Positions 1-12,000 of a stretch of 64,000 bases of DNA are shown in pieces (positions within the stretch are counted from its first letter, which is position 1; every line of letters starts with the position of its first letter). The translations under genes were made by a program, and so were the position numbers. Below the pieces are notes generated by a model. It did not search any database and had not been told where the DNA came from. It saw nothing but the letters and a program-made list of their open reading frames with translations. The DNA is taken from assembly GCF_018130955.1 (NCBI RefSeq), contig NZ_JAFCJM010000008.1:1-64000 (forward strand), in the 5' to 3' direction. Origin of the DNA: Bradyrhizobium liaoningense. Lineage in GTDB: Bacteria; Pseudomonadota; Alphaproteobacteria; Rhizobiales; Xanthobacteraceae.

Positions 1-77
1 ACCGAACCGCCGTATACGGACCCGTACGTACGGTGGTGTGGGAGGGGCGGAGCTGAGAGGCTCCCCCCTATCCCGAT
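1..77 (+). other. 3' end of a group II intron (domains V-VI), partial
   Basis: Positions 4-37 fold into a domain V-like hairpin in which ACCGCCGTA pairs with TACGGTGGT around an inner stem. Positions 38-74 form a second hairpin, GGGAGGGG against CCCCCCTATCCC, with unpaired bases near its 3' side as expected for the branch-point domain VI. The likely intron end is the AT at 76-77, matching the usual terminal AY. The reverse transcriptase/maturase part would lie left of the window. Recognition rests on my memory of bacterial group II intron ends, not on a model search. Confidence 0.65.
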
Positions 78-108
78 TTGGGGCACGGGCGCAAGCCACA
101 CATCCGCT

Positions 109-235
109 GTCGTCCCGGCGAAGGCCGGGACCAATACCGCGTGATCTATCGATGAAGAGAGATCGCAGTACCGGACGACAAGTCTTCGCCAAACTCGGTC
201 CTGTGGTTATGGGTCCCGGCCTTCGCCGGGACGAC
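109..235. repeat. Bipartite palindrome, family A (REP-like pair)
   Basis: Two inverted copies of a GC-rich hairpin, CGTCCCGGCGAAGGCCGGGA (111-130) and its complement (211-235), are separated by about 75 bases. The outer ends read GTCGT and ACGAC. The element fills the gap between the intron end and the thioesterase gene. Other copies or half copies lie at 12181, 30875 and 60504. Confidence 0.85.
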
Positions 236-240
236 ACCTT

Positions 241-1056
241 CTACGCCTTGAAATACGCAATCTGCGTCGTGGTCGCGAGCAGGCGGCCGTTCGGCGACCA
301 GAGTTCGGCCGTCTGATCGCCATAGCTTCTGTGAAAAATCCTCGCGTCGGCGGTGGCGAGCACGCGGGTGATATCCTCGGTCGCAAGCTCGTCCGCATCG
401 CTGTGGAAATAGGTGGTCAGCGACACCGTGCCGAACGGCACCAGCTCGCGCCGCGCATGGAAGATGCGGCCGAAGAACGCGTCCGACATCGACATCAGCG
501 ACAGCATGTCGAGCGTGCGCGGCGAGCGATCGCCGATCCAGACTTTTGAGTAGGCGCTGTCAGGCCCGGCTTTCATGCCGCCGATCCGCATCTCGCCCTC
601 GACGAAACGGAATTCATACTGGTTGGCCCAGCTCGCTGCGATCCTGGGAAACGGCAGCGTCTCTTCGAACGGTTTTGCGTCCGGAAATTTGGCCACCTGG
701 TGCGACCAGGATGGGCGGCGCTCGGCAAACACGGCGGTCGCCAGCGTCGCGACCTCGCCGCCGTCCTGCGAGAGCTCGACGCACCAATGCTGGCTGGAGC
801 GGTTGGCCTTCACCAGCCGGACGTCGAGATCGAATGCGCCCTTCGCGATCGGCGCGCAATAGTTGACGGTCATCGACAAGGGATCGCCGGCCCGCTCCGG
901 GTGGTCGATCAGCGCGCGCAAAATGGTGGCGGCGGTGGCGCCGCCGAAGGGGCCGACAAAAGCCCAGTAGTCGTCGCTGGTGTGGCCCTGCCAGCGGCTG
1001 TCGCCGGCTGTGACGCGCGTGGCTTCATCGAAAGGGTGCGGGAGTTTGGCGTGCAT
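241..1056 (-). CDS. Acyl-CoA thioesterase family protein (TesB-like double hotdog)
   Basis: This 271-residue protein matches the length and layout of TesB-type thioesterases with two fused hotdog domains. The N-terminal half contains the hotdog-helix stretch FVGPFGGATAATILRALIDH, and the C-terminal half contains the SMSDAFFGRIF and SLTTYFHSDADE segments typical of the second hotdog. Such enzymes hydrolyse acyl-CoA to free acid and CoA in the cytoplasm. The ATG at 1056 is preceded by GGAAAAAAG. It is a single-gene unit bounded by palindromic repeats on both sides. Substrate chain length cannot be read from the sequence. Confidence 0.8.
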   Translation of the reverse strand: MHAKLPHPFDEATRVTAGDSRWQGHTSDDYWAFVGPFGGATAATILRALIDHPERAGDPLSMTVNYCAPIAKGAFDLDVRLVKANRSSQHWCVELSQDGGEVATLATAVFAERRPSWSHQVAKFPDAKPFEETLPFPRIAASWANQYEFRFVEGEMRIGGMKAGPDSAYSKVWIGDRSPRTLDMLSLMSMSDAFFGRIFHARRELVPFGTVSLTTYFHSDADELATEDITRVLATADARIFHRSYGDQTAELWSPNGRLLATTTQIAYFKA

Positions 1057-1073
1057 GCTTTTTTCCGACTGAA

Positions 1074-1154
1074 GTCATTCCGGGGTACGTCGCAGACGTG
1101 AACCCGGAATCTCGAGATTCCGGGTTCGGTCCTTCGGACCGCCTCGGAATGACG
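1074..1154. repeat. Bipartite palindrome, family C
   Basis: The element runs from GTCATTCCGGGG to CGGAATGACG, with an inner perfect palindrome AACCCGGAATCTCGAGATTC flanking CTCGAG. It lies between the convergently read ends of the thioesterase promoter region and the glgP 3' end. Related copies are at 5181, 46275 and 63855. Confidence 0.85.
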
Positions 1155-1230
1155 ATCGTCATATCACACGCGTCGCAGCCTTGTTCAATAACCTCGCTGG
1201 TAATCGACCGGCTTCCGCGCCGCGGAAAAA

Positions 1231-3780
<2,550 letters not shown>

Positions 3781-3964
3781 TTACGCGCCCTGACCCTACC
3801 CGCCTTGCTCTGGGATCGGAACCATCGCAGGCGCGGCCGTGCACTGCATTGATGTAAATTTATGCAAGGAATGGGCCGCTTTGGGAACCCGGATGGCCCC
3901 GGAGAAACGCCGATTTGATGCTACACTGGCCGCGGTCCAGCCATCGTCGGGGAGGAATAACCTC

Positions 3965-4198
3965 ATGAGATTGATGATCGAAATCGCGGCCGCCACCCTG
4001 CTCGTCGTCTGCATCAGCGCCTCCAGCGCCGCCTTCGCCGCCGGCACGACCGGCCGCAGCGCCGACGGCCTCACCTGCTCCTTCTCCGTCCCGCAAAACG
4101 CCACTCCAGCCGCCCGCTGCGCCGCCATCAAGCGCCAATGCGGCGGGAAGTTCTACGCGAATTATTGCGGCGACAAGATGCTGTCGGCGGTGAATTGA
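3965..4198 (+). CDS. Small exported cysteine-containing protein
   Basis: The product is 77 residues. The first ~25 form a signal peptide (MRLMIEIAAATLLVVCISAS then AAFAAG), so the mature protein is about 50 residues and periplasmic. It contains four mature cysteines (TCSF, ARCAA, RQCGG, NYCGD), suggesting disulfides. The ATG at 3965 is chosen over an upstream in-frame ATG because GGGGAGGAA lies just before it and because the signal peptide starts there. Function is unknown. Confidence 0.7.
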   Translation: MRLMIEIAAATLLVVCISASSAAFAAGTTGRSADGLTCSFSVPQNATPAARCAAIKRQCGGKFYANYCGDKMLSAVN

Positions 4199-4220
4199 GG
4201 GGGCAAGGCTCTCTCCACAT

Positions 4221-4614
4221 CGTCGTCCTGGCGAAAGCCAGGACCTATTACCCCAACTATCAGAGAAGGCCCGAGCGGTCTTCCCAATCGGGATTTTCCC
4301 TCTCGATCAGTTCGATCTTCCAATCCCGCTTCCAGAACTTGAGTTGCTTCTCGCGCGCGATGGCCTCTTGAGGTGTGGTAAATCAACGTGGACAAGGCGG
4401 AAGATCTTGTACTTCTGCACGAACTTCGAGCCGCGCCCTGTGCGATGCAGGTCAAGCCGCGCGCGAATGTCATTGGTAACGCCGATGTAGAGCGTGCCGT
4501 GGTGGCGGCTCGCAAGGATGTAGACGTAGTAGCTGCCTGCGCTCATCGGTGGCTCAAGCTCGCAAAGACAACGCTGACCGGGGTAATGGGTCCTGGCTTT
4601 TCGCCAGGACGACG
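4221..4614 (-). mobile_element. Inverted-repeat element carrying a GIY-YIG nuclease gene
   Basis: A GIY-YIG gene is framed by near-perfect inverted copies of a 34-35 base sequence: 4221-4254 starts CGTCGTCCTGGCGAAAGCC and continues to ATTACCCC, and 4580-4614 is its complement with one extra A in the loop and one C/T change. Each arm is itself a hairpin (CCTGGC/GCCAGG). The left arm ends five bases from the restored stop codon of the gene. The arrangement resembles REP-flanked RAYT transposase genes, but with a different nuclease. Calling it mobile is an inference. Confidence 0.6.
4260..4546 (-). pseudogene. GIY-YIG endonuclease-like protein, frameshifted
   Basis: From the ATG at 4546 the protein reads SYYVYILASRHHGTLYIGVT, the GIY-YIG core (here YVYIL and LYIGVT), then NDIRARLDLHR and KFVQKYKIFRLVHVD. 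At about 4375-4382 the reading frame is lost. One missing base restores TPQEAIAREKQLKFW, KRDWKIELIERENPDWEDRS and a stop at 4260, the expected C-terminus of the YhbQ-like GIY-YIG family. So this is a full-length gene broken by a single-base deletion, or a sequencing error. It lies inside the inverted-repeat element 4221-4614. Confidence 0.85.
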
Positions 4615-4741
4615 TTTCCGCACAATCAGATTGCACCATCGGAACAAATTAAGAACACTTTAGCAAGTCTTTGATATATCATTGTGATTCGGTGCGTTGC
4701 CGACACAATATCTAGCGTCTGTCCGATTCCGCGAGGACTAC

Positions 4742-5173
4742 ATGTCCACCATCGCCTTTGATCAATTTGCCCTCACCCGGATCGCCGACTTTGCGCGGTC
4801 GCTATCGCTTCTGCATCAGGCGGCGCGCCGTTACGCGGTCGACGACGACCAGTTCGACCGCGAGTTCAACGCGGTGTGCCAATCGATCTGGGGCTACACC
4901 ATCGACGACATCAGCGACGATCTGTTCTCGGCGGAGGACCATATGTTCCTCGACACGCTCGACGAAGCGCATGCGCGCATCTTTGCGGCCGAGCAGGGTT
5001 ATGACCTCGTCGACGAGGCGGGCATGCTCACGGACTGGTGGGGCTTTTGCTGGATGATCCTCGCCGAGAAGCGCGGGCTGCTCACGCCTGATAACCGCGC
5101 CGCGGCGCGCGCGGCCATCGAGGAGAAATATCTGGCGGCGCCGAACGTGATCGGCGTGATTATTGGCAGGTGA
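4742..5173 (+). CDS. Conserved hypothetical acidic protein
   Basis: The 143-residue product is soluble, rich in Asp, Glu and Trp, and has no signal peptide or membrane segment. A cluster DDISDDLFSAEDHMFLDTLD lies at about residues 55-75, followed by DWWGFCWMILAEKRGLLT. The ATG at 4742 is chosen because GCGAGGAC precedes it; an earlier in-frame codon at 4697 lacks a ribosome site. I do not recognise a named family. It is a monocistronic gene between two repeat elements. Confidence 0.7.
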   Translation: MSTIAFDQFALTRIADFARSLSLLHQAARRYAVDDDQFDREFNAVCQSIWGYTIDDISDDLFSAEDHMFLDTLDEAHARIFAAEQGYDLVDEAGMLTDWWGFCWMILAEKRGLLTPDNRAAARAAIEEKYLAAPNVIGVIIGR

Positions 5174-5180
5174 CGCGAAG

Positions 5181-5243
5181 CGTCATTCCGGGTTCATCGC
5201 TGCGCGATGCCCCCATTGCGCACTTGCGCAATGTGGAATGACG
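5181..5243. repeat. Family C palindrome, diverged/short copy
   Basis: The stretch begins CGTCATTCCGGG and ends GGAATGACG, as in the other family C elements, but the inner arms have been replaced by a short GCGCGATG / TTGCGCA section. It separates two convergent genes and may act as a transcript-end hairpin. Confidence 0.65.
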
Positions 5244-5251
5244 AACTCAAA

Positions 5252-6061
5252 TCAATCCAATCCCGCCCGCTTCGCCGATTTCGGCGCCGGCGTCTTCGGC
5301 ACAGTCACATCGGGCAGCGGCTCGCGAACGATCTCGGTCGGCGCATCGGCCGCAAGTGTCTCCGCACGCACCGGCGCGACCTTCATCTCGCCGAGCCGGG
5401 CACGCACTTGTGCCGTGAGGCCGGGATAGGAAGCGACCGGCGTGAAATCAGCGGCCTGGTCGTTGCCGACGCGGATGCCGGTATAGGCCACGAGGCCGTC
5501 GGTGGTCGCGATCACGTCGCCGGCCTTCAGCGAACTGTCCAGCGCGAGGTCGACCGGGGCGAGGCCGGCAGGCTCGCGACCGTTGCAAGTGCAGTCCGCG
5601 CGCAGCGCTTTGCGGAATGCGAAGGCGTTCTCGCTGTCGGCGTAACGCTCGCCGTTCTGCGCATAGGCGCCGTCGATGCTGGAGCCGAAATAGATCTTTG
5701 TCGCGCTGGCGGGGCAGAACGCCTGACACATCTGTGCCGGCGACGCCATGCCGCGCGTCAGCGGAAAATACTTGCCGTCGCAGGTGCGCACGCAAAACGC
5801 AGGTCCTGAGCCGCCGGCGGTCCGCGTCGGTGGAATGTACGATGATCCGACCGGCTGGCCGACGAAGGCGTTGGGATCGGTGTAGGCGCTCGCCTGAGGC
5901 ACCTCGCGTTGCGGGCGCTGCTGCTGCATGCCACCGAAGAAGAAGTCGAACAGGCCCTCGGCCGAGACGGGCGCCGGCACGATCAGGAGCGGCGCGACGA
6001 GGGTGGCGGCAACGAACATCGCGCGACGCCGCCGGCGCGCAGGCACAAACTGTGTACGCAA
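5252..6061 (-). CDS. DUF2865 domain-containing exported protein
   Basis: The 269-residue protein has an Arg-rich start (ARRRRRAMF) and a hydrophobic stretch ending PAPVSAEG, a signal peptide. The mature part contains the DUF2865 hallmarks CVRTCDGKYFPLTR, MCQAFCPAS and DCTCNG, giving about six cysteines in a compact region at residues 90-165. The C-terminus is Pro/Lys-rich. The family is common in rhizobia, exported and of unknown function. The first codon would be TTG at 6061; a GTG or ATG inside the signal region is possible. Confidence 0.8.
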   Translation of the reverse strand: MRTQFVPARRRRRAMFVAATLVAPLLIVPAPVSAEGLFDFFFGGMQQQRPQREVPQASAYTDPNAFVGQPVGSSYIPPTRTAGGSGPAFCVRTCDGKYFPLTRGMASPAQMCQAFCPASATKIYFGSSIDGAYAQNGERYADSENAFAFRKALRADCTCNGREPAGLAPVDLALDSSLKAGDVIATTDGLVAYTGIRVGNDQAADFTPVASYPGLTAQVRARLGEMKVAPVRAETLAADAPTEIVREPLPDVTVPKTPAPKSAKRAGLD

Positions 6062-6202
6062 AGCTCACTCCACCCGACGCAACGCACCCAGCCGAGACCA
6101 GCATGTCTCAGCTTCAAGGTCACAATAAGACGCGATGGTAAATGAGCGGTCACCAGAGAGGCTTTCGCCTCGCCCCGCTTGCGAGGAGGAGGAGAGGAGT
6201 TT

Positions 6203-6766
6203 CTACCCCTTCAAAAACTCGGACGCCTTGTAGAGCGAGCGGAACGGCAGGCCGGCCGCGCCAAAAGTGTCGTTGGCGCCTTCCTCGCGGTCGACCATGG
6301 TCAGCACCAGCACCACTTCGGCGCCGGCCTCGCGCACGGACTCCACCGCCTTCAACGCCGAGCCGCCAGTGGTGGTGACGTCTTCGACGATCACGACGCG
6401 CTTGCCTTCGAGCGTCTCGCCCTTGGCGAGCCCCTCGATCGCCAGACGCGCACCGTGCTCCTTCGGCTTCTTGCGCACGAAGAACGCTGCGATCGGATGG
6501 CCCTTGATCCAGGAGATCTGAGCAAGGGCGCCCGCAAGCGGCACCGCGCCCATCTCGAGACCGCCGATGAAATCGAGCTGGTCGTCCTTCAGCGCCTCAT
6601 AGGTGAGCTCGGCGAGCAGCGTCGCGCCCTCGGGGTCGAGCATGGTCGGCTTCAGGTTGAAGTAGAAATCGCTCTTGCGGCCCGATGCGAGCGTCACCTC
6701 GCCGCGGCCGAAGGAGCGGCGGCGGATGATTTCGAAGAGGCGGGCGCGAGAGGCAGATTTCGACAC
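6203..6766 (-). CDS. pyrE: Orotate phosphoribosyltransferase
   Basis: PyrE joins orotate to PRPP to give OMP in pyrimidine synthesis. The PRPP-binding loop [19 protein letters not shown] lies at about residues 120-140, preceded by [10 protein letters not shown], the flexible loop with catalytic Lys. [21 protein letters not shown] is the N-terminal orotate side. The frame extends far upstream without similarity, so the start is set at GTG 6766, with GAGGG a few bases upstream; this gives 187 residues, the usual length. Confidence 0.93.
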   Translation of the reverse strand: MSKSASRARLFEIIRRRSFGRGEVTLASGRKSDFYFNLKPTMLDPEGATLLAELTYEALKDDQLDFIGGLEMGAVPLAGALAQISWIKGHPIAAFFVRKKPKEHGARLAIEGLAKGETLEGKRVVIVEDVTTTGGSALKAVESVREAGAEVVLVLTMVDREEGANDTFGAAGLPFRSLYKASEFLKG

Positions 6767-6958
6767 GGTGGTCCCTCGGGGGCTTTGCTGGAGGAGGCGG
6801 AATTTATCCGTCGTTGCGCCGACATTCCAGAGGGGAGGATGCCCGTCAACAAGGCATCGGCCGCGCGGGGAACGACGATCCGCCATACCGGCCCGCCGGT
6901 TGTAAGGCCGCAACTTCCTGGGGTAGTTGGGTGGGCGAAATGGGGGAGGACAGAGAAT

Positions 6959-7585
6959 ATGACCATCGCGCTCCACACCTGGAACACGCCGAACGGCCGA
7001 AAAATCTCGGTCGCGCTCGAGGAAATGGGGCTGCCCTACAAGGTCATCCCGGTGAACATTACCAAGGGCGAGCAGATGGCGCCGGAGTTCCTCAGGCTCA
7101 GCCCGAACAACAAGATTCCTGCGATCGTCGACCCCGAGGGGCCGGACGGCAAGCCCGTCAGCGTGTTCGAATCCGGCGCGATCCTGCTCTATCTGGGCGA
7201 AAAGACCGGCAAATTCCTGCCGAAATCGCTTGGCGAGCGCATTCCCGTCTATGAATGGCTGATGTGGCAGATGGGCGGGTTCGGCCCGATGCCCGGCCAG
7301 GTGCATCATTTCATTGCGCTGGAGAACGAGCAGGACCGCGCCTACGGGTTGAAGCGCTTCATGGCCGAGACGCGCCGGCTCTATGGCGTGCTCGACCGCC
7401 GCCTCCAGGCCCGCGATTTTGTCGCAGGCGACCTGTCGGTCGCCGACTTCGCCATTCTGGGCTGGGCCTGGCGCCATCCGCGCCACAAGGTGGAGCTTGC
7501 AGACTTCCCCAACGTCAAGCGCTGGTACGAGACCCTGATGGCCCGCCCGGCGGTCAAGCGCGGCATGGAAGCGAAGCTGGATTGA
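6959..7585 (+). CDS. Glutathione S-transferase family protein (YfcG/YghU-like)
   Basis: The 208-residue protein has an N-terminal thioredoxin-fold domain with [31 protein letters not shown] and the glutathione-binding [13 protein letters not shown], then an all-helical C-terminal domain with [19 protein letters not shown] is the pattern of Nu-class disulfide-bond oxidoreductases. GGGGGAGGA precedes the ATG at 6959. It is transcribed divergently from pyrE, with the promoters in the ~190 bases between. Confidence 0.88.
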   Translation: MTIALHTWNTPNGRKISVALEEMGLPYKVIPVNITKGEQMAPEFLRLSPNNKIPAIVDPEGPDGKPVSVFESGAILLYLGEKTGKFLPKSLGERIPVYEWLMWQMGGFGPMPGQVHHFIALENEQDRAYGLKRFMAETRRLYGVLDRRLQARDFVAGDLSVADFAILGWAWRHPRHKVELADFPNVKRWYETLMARPAVKRGMEAKLD

Positions 7586-7616
7586 GCTCTTACCCTCCGG
7601 GGAGGGCAAGACGAGC

Positions 7617-8252
7617 TCACACCCTCTTCGCCTCGACCGCCATTCGCACCGCGAGCCCCGCCAGCACCGTGCCCATCAGCCAACGCTGGATCAGCATCCA
7701 GCTCGGTCGCGCTGCGAGGGCCAGCGCGATCGACCCTGCGGCGAGCGCGATCATGGCGTTGACGCTGACGCTGATCGCGATCTGGATCGCGCCCAGCACC
7801 AGCGACTGCGTCAGCACGCTGCCGGCGCTGGGATGGATGAAGTGCGGCAGCAGCGCCAGATAGAGCATCGCGATCTTCGGATTGAGCAGGTTGGTGACAA
7901 ACCCCATCGCGAACAGTTTTCGCGGGCTGTCGATGGCGAGCTTGCGCACCTCAAACGGCGAGCGGCCGCCGGGTTTCACCGCCTGCCAGGCCAGCCACAG
8001 CAGATAGCCCGCGCCGGCAAGGCGCAGTGCGTCATAGGCAAAGGGAATGGCGAGCAGCAGCGCGGTGATGCCGAAAGCCGCGCACAGCATGTAGAACACG
8101 AAGCCCAGCGCGACGCCGCCGAGCGAGACGATCCCGGCCCCTGGCCCCTGGGTTATCGAGCGCGAGATCAGGTAGATCATGTTCGGCCCGGGCGTCAGCA
8201 CCAGACCAAGACAGACGAGGGCAAAGCCGAGCAGCGCAGGCGCGTGGGGCAT
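7617..8252 (-). CDS. LysE/RhtB-family amino-acid exporter
   Basis: The 211-residue integral membrane protein has about six hydrophobic segments. The N-terminus carries [20 protein letters not shown], the LysE-family signature, and [19 protein letters not shown] is the second conserved block. These proteins export amino acids or related small molecules across the inner membrane. Its 3' end faces the glutathione transferase gene. Substrate cannot be assigned. Confidence 0.88.
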   Translation of the reverse strand: MPHAPALLGFALVCLGLVLTPGPNMIYLISRSITQGPGAGIVSLGGVALGFVFYMLCAAFGITALLLAIPFAYDALRLAGAGYLLWLAWQAVKPGGRSPFEVRKLAIDSPRKLFAMGFVTNLLNPKIAMLYLALLPHFIHPSAGSVLTQSLVLGAIQIAISVSVNAMIALAAGSIALALAARPSWMLIQRWLMGTVLAGLAVRMAVEAKRV

Positions 8253-8350
8253 CGGTGGATCCGTGCGGGAGGTGCCACGGTTCTATTATGCGTAGCGTTG
8301 TGCCGCCATCGCGCAATTGCACGGAGGACAATTCAGTCGCATGCGCGGTC

Positions 8351-8480
8351 GCTAAAGCGTGACGGTTTTAGGTTGAATCGTCGTCGCGCTTTAGCTCGTT
8401 GTTCGAGCATGATCTCCGCGCAATCGCGTTCCGCGTTTGTCGCGAGGGAAAACCGCTGCGCACTTTTCCGGATCATGCTT
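8351..8480. repeat. Composite palindromic intergenic repeat (AGCATGATC type)
   Basis: Two nested inverted repeats are adjacent. GCTAAAGCG (8351) pairs with CGCTTTAGC (8387), and CGAGCATGATC (8404) pairs with GGATCATGCT (8469), the latter enclosing GGGAAAACCGCTGCGCAC. The right end touches the stop codon of the FMN reductase. A second copy of the AGCATGATC unit lies at 49455, and the TAAAGCGTGACGG unit recurs at 26896. Confidence 0.75.
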
Positions 8481-9022
8481 TAGGAGGCCTCGGCCTGCAC
8501 ATTCCTGATGAATACTGCAAATCTCTCCATTGCCGCACGCAGAGGCTCGGCAAGGGCCGGATCGGCGACAATGCTATGCTCGTCATGGGCACCGCCGAGC
8601 AGAGGCAGCGTCGCGCAGCCGTCCTTGGCGATCCGGGCCGACATGGTCTCCAGCGTCAGCGTCAGCGCCGCCAGCGCATGTGTCGCGCGCGGCGACGTAT
8701 TGATCAGGGCGACAGGCTTGCCCGGAAATTCATGGCTGCCGACGAGCCAGTCGAGCGCGTTCTTCAGGACGCCGGCGACGCCACGGGCATATTCGGGGCT
8801 CGAGATCAAAATCCCGTCCGCGTTTCCGATCGCCTTGCGCATTGCCTCAACCGGCTCTGGCACGACGTCGCCGTCGAGGTCCGGATTGAAGAAGGGTAAA
8901 GCCGCAATTCCATCGAACGAGAAGACCTCGACCCCGGCGGGCGCGAGATGCGCTGCCGCACGGAGCGCGGCCGTGTTGCTCGAGCCGGCGCGCAAGCTGC
9001 CGGAGATCGCGGCGATCCTCAT
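8480..9022 (-). CDS. NAD(P)H-dependent FMN reductase
   Basis: The 180-residue flavodoxin-fold protein begins AAISGSLRAGSSNTAALRAA, the FMN phosphate-binding loop of the NADPH-dependent FMN reductase (chromate/quinone reductase) family. SSPEYARGVAGVLKNALDW is the second flavin-contact motif. Such enzymes reduce flavins, quinones or metals in the cytoplasm. It begins 17 bases after the polA stop codon on the same strand and is probably cotranscribed with polA. Confidence 0.87.
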   Translation of the reverse strand: MRIAAISGSLRAGSSNTAALRAAAHLAPAGVEVFSFDGIAALPFFNPDLDGDVVPEPVEAMRKAIGNADGILISSPEYARGVAGVLKNALDWLVGSHEFPGKPVALINTSPRATHALAALTLTLETMSARIAKDGCATLPLLGGAHDEHSIVADPALAEPLRAAMERFAVFIRNVQAEAS

Positions 9023-9039
9023 CTGGAAGCCCCTGGCTC

Positions 9040-12000
9040 TCAGTGCGCCTCGTCCCAGTTCTTCGCCGCGCGCGCATCGACATGCAGCGGCACCGAGAGC
9101 AGCACGGCCGGGAAGGGCGCGTCCTGCATCACGTGCTGCACGACGGGCAGCGTCGCCTCGACTTCCGCATCGGGCACCTCGAAGATCAACTCGTCATGCA
9201 CCTGCAGCAGCATCTGCGCCGAGAGTTTCTTTGCGGCAAGCGCGTCCTCGACCCGGGTCATGGCGCGGCGGATGATGTCGGCCGCGGTGCCTTGCAGCCG
9301 CGCGTTGATCGCGGCGCGCTCGTTGAAGGCGCGCACCGAGGCGTTGGACGCCTTGATGTCGGGGTAGTGGCATTTGCGACCGAACAGCGTGGTGACATAG
9401 CCGTGCTGCCGGCAAAACTCGCGGGTCTCGTCCATATAGGCGCGGATGCCGGGGAAACGCTCAAAATACTTCTTGATGTAGGCGGACGCCTCTTCCCGCG
9501 CGATGCCGAGCTGGTTGGCGAGGCCGAAGGCCGAGATGCCATAGATGATGCCGAAGTTGATCGCCTTGGCGCGGCGGCGGATTTCGCTGGGCATGCCCTT
9601 GATCGGCACGCCGAACATTTCGGACGCCGTCATGGCGTGAATATCGAGCCCGTCCTTGAACGCCTGCTTGAGCACGGGAATGTCGGCGATCTCGGCGAGC
9701 AGCCGAAGCTCGATCTGCGAATAGTCTGCCGACACCAGCTTGTGGCCCGGCGTCGCGATGAAGGCGCGGCGAATCTTCCGGCCGTCCTCGGTGCGAACCG
9801 GGATGTTCTGCAAATTCGGCTCGTTCGACGACAGCCGGCCGGTGGTGGTCGCGGCCAGCGCGTAGGTCGTATGGACGCGATGGGTCTGCGGATGGACGTA
9901 ATTTGGCAGCGCGTCGGTGTAGGTCGACTTCAGCTTGGAGACCTGGCGCCACTCCAGAATCTTCTTCGGGAAGTCGTGGCCCTGCTCGGCGAGCTCGTCG
10001 AGCACCTGCGCCGTCGTCGACCAGGCGCCGGTCTTGGTCTTGGTGCCGCCCGGCAGGCCCATCTTGCCGAACAGGATGTCGCCGATCTGCTTTGGGCTGC
10101 CGACATTGACCGGCTCGCCCGCGATCTCCTGGATTTCCGCCTCGACCCGCGCCGCGGTCTGGGCGAAATCGCCCGACAGCCGCGACAGCACCTGCCGGTC
10201 GATCGAGATGCCGCGCCGCTCCATGCGCGCGAGCACGCTTGTGAGCGGCCGCTCCAACGTCTCATAGACGGCGGTCATGTGCTCGGCCACGAGACGCGGC
10301 TTGAGCACGTTCCACAAACGTAAGGTGACATCGGCGCGCTCGGCGGAATGCTCGGTCGCCTTGTCGATCGCGACCTGGTCGAAGGTGAGCTTGTTCTTGC
10401 CGCTGCCGACGAGCTCGCTTTCAGCCAGCACCGCGTGCCCGAGCCAGCGCTCGGCGAGTGATTCCAGCGCGTGCGAGCCGCGGCCGGCATCGAGCACATA
10501 GGAGATCAATTCCGCGTCGTCATGATTGCGCAGCGTGATGCCGGCCTGCGCCAGCAGCACCGCGATGAACTTGGCGTTGTATCCGACCTTCAGGATGCCC
10601 TTCGACTCGAGCACGGGCTTCAGCGCCGTGACGGCCGCTTCGAATTTCATCTGGTCGGGTGCGAGCCCGGCATCGAACAGCCCGGCGCCGCCGCCCGGCT
10701 GCTTGTGGGCCAGCGGAATGTAGGCCGCGTCGTTCGGGCCGAGCGCCAGCGCGATGCCGCAGATATCGGCCTGCATCGGATCTTCCGCGTTCGCCTTGAC
10801 CTCGATGGCGACATGGCCGGCGTCGTGGATGCGGGCGATCAGCGCCTTGAGCTGATCCGGCGTCCTGACGGTCTGATACTTGGTGCGGTCGATCCTGGCC
10901 TTGCGCGCAGCCTCGGCGTGTGCTTCGGCCAGCGAGACCGGCGTGCCCTTGAGGCTCGCGCCCTTGTCTCCCTTGTCGCCGCCCTTTGCGCTGGCCGCAG
11001 GGGCCGCAAAGAGATCGCCGGAGGCGCCGGCCGGTTTGGCCAAGGTAGCGGCGGACGCAGCGCCGCTGCGAGCCTCGCTGCTGTTGGTCGCGTCGGCCTC
11101 GACATTGGCGGGATCGATCTGCGAATAGTCGGCGACCCGGCGCGTCAGCGTCGTGAACTCCATCGCCTTCAAGAAAGCGATCAGCTTGCGCGCATCGGGC
11201 TCGTGCACCGCAAGATCGTCCAGCGGCACGTCCAGCTTCACCTTGTCGTCGAGCAGCACGAGCTGCCGCGAAATGCGGGCCTTCTCGGCGTTCTCGATCA
11301 GCGCCTCGCGCCGCTTCGGCTGCTTGATCTCGCCGGCGCGGAACAGGAGCTGTTCGAGGTCGCCATACTCGACGATCAGCTGCGCCGCGGTCTTGATGCC
11401 GATGCCGGGGACGCCAGGCACGTTGTCGGTGGAATCGCCGGCCAGCGCCTGCACCTCGACCACCTTCTCCGGCGGCACACCAAACTTCTCGATCACCTCT
11501 GATATGCCGATGCGGCGATCCTTCATGGTGTCGTACATGGTGATCTTGTCGTTGACGAGCTGCATCAGGTCCTTGTCGGAGGACACGATGGTCGCAATTG
11601 CGCCGCGTTCGCTGGCCTGCCGCGCATAGGTCGCGATGAGATCGTCAGCCTCAAATCCCGCCTGTTCCAGGCAGGGCAGGTCGAACGCTCGCACGGCCTC
11701 GCGGATCAGCGCGAACTGCGGGATCAGATCATCAGGTGCCGGCGGCCGGTGCGCCTTGTACTCAGGATAGATCTTGTTGCGGAAGGTGACTTCCGACTTG
11801 TCGAACACGATCGCGAGATGGGTCGGCCGGTTGTCCGCGGGCATGTCGCGCAAGAGCTTCCACAGCATGTTGCAGAAGCCGAGCACCGCATTGACCTGCA
11901 AGCCATCGGACTTGCGGTTGAGCGGCGGCAGCGCGTGATAGGCGCGGAAGATGTAGGAGGAACCGTCGACCAGGAAGACATGGTCGCCCTTGCCGGCGGC

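Noticed and set aside
38..316. Open frame across the intron end and family A repeat
   Set aside because: It translates noncoding intron and palindrome sequence and has no ribosome site.
9043..11502. Two long plus-strand open frames opposite polA
   Set aside because: They are antisense to conserved polymerase motifs and show no recognisable protein pattern.
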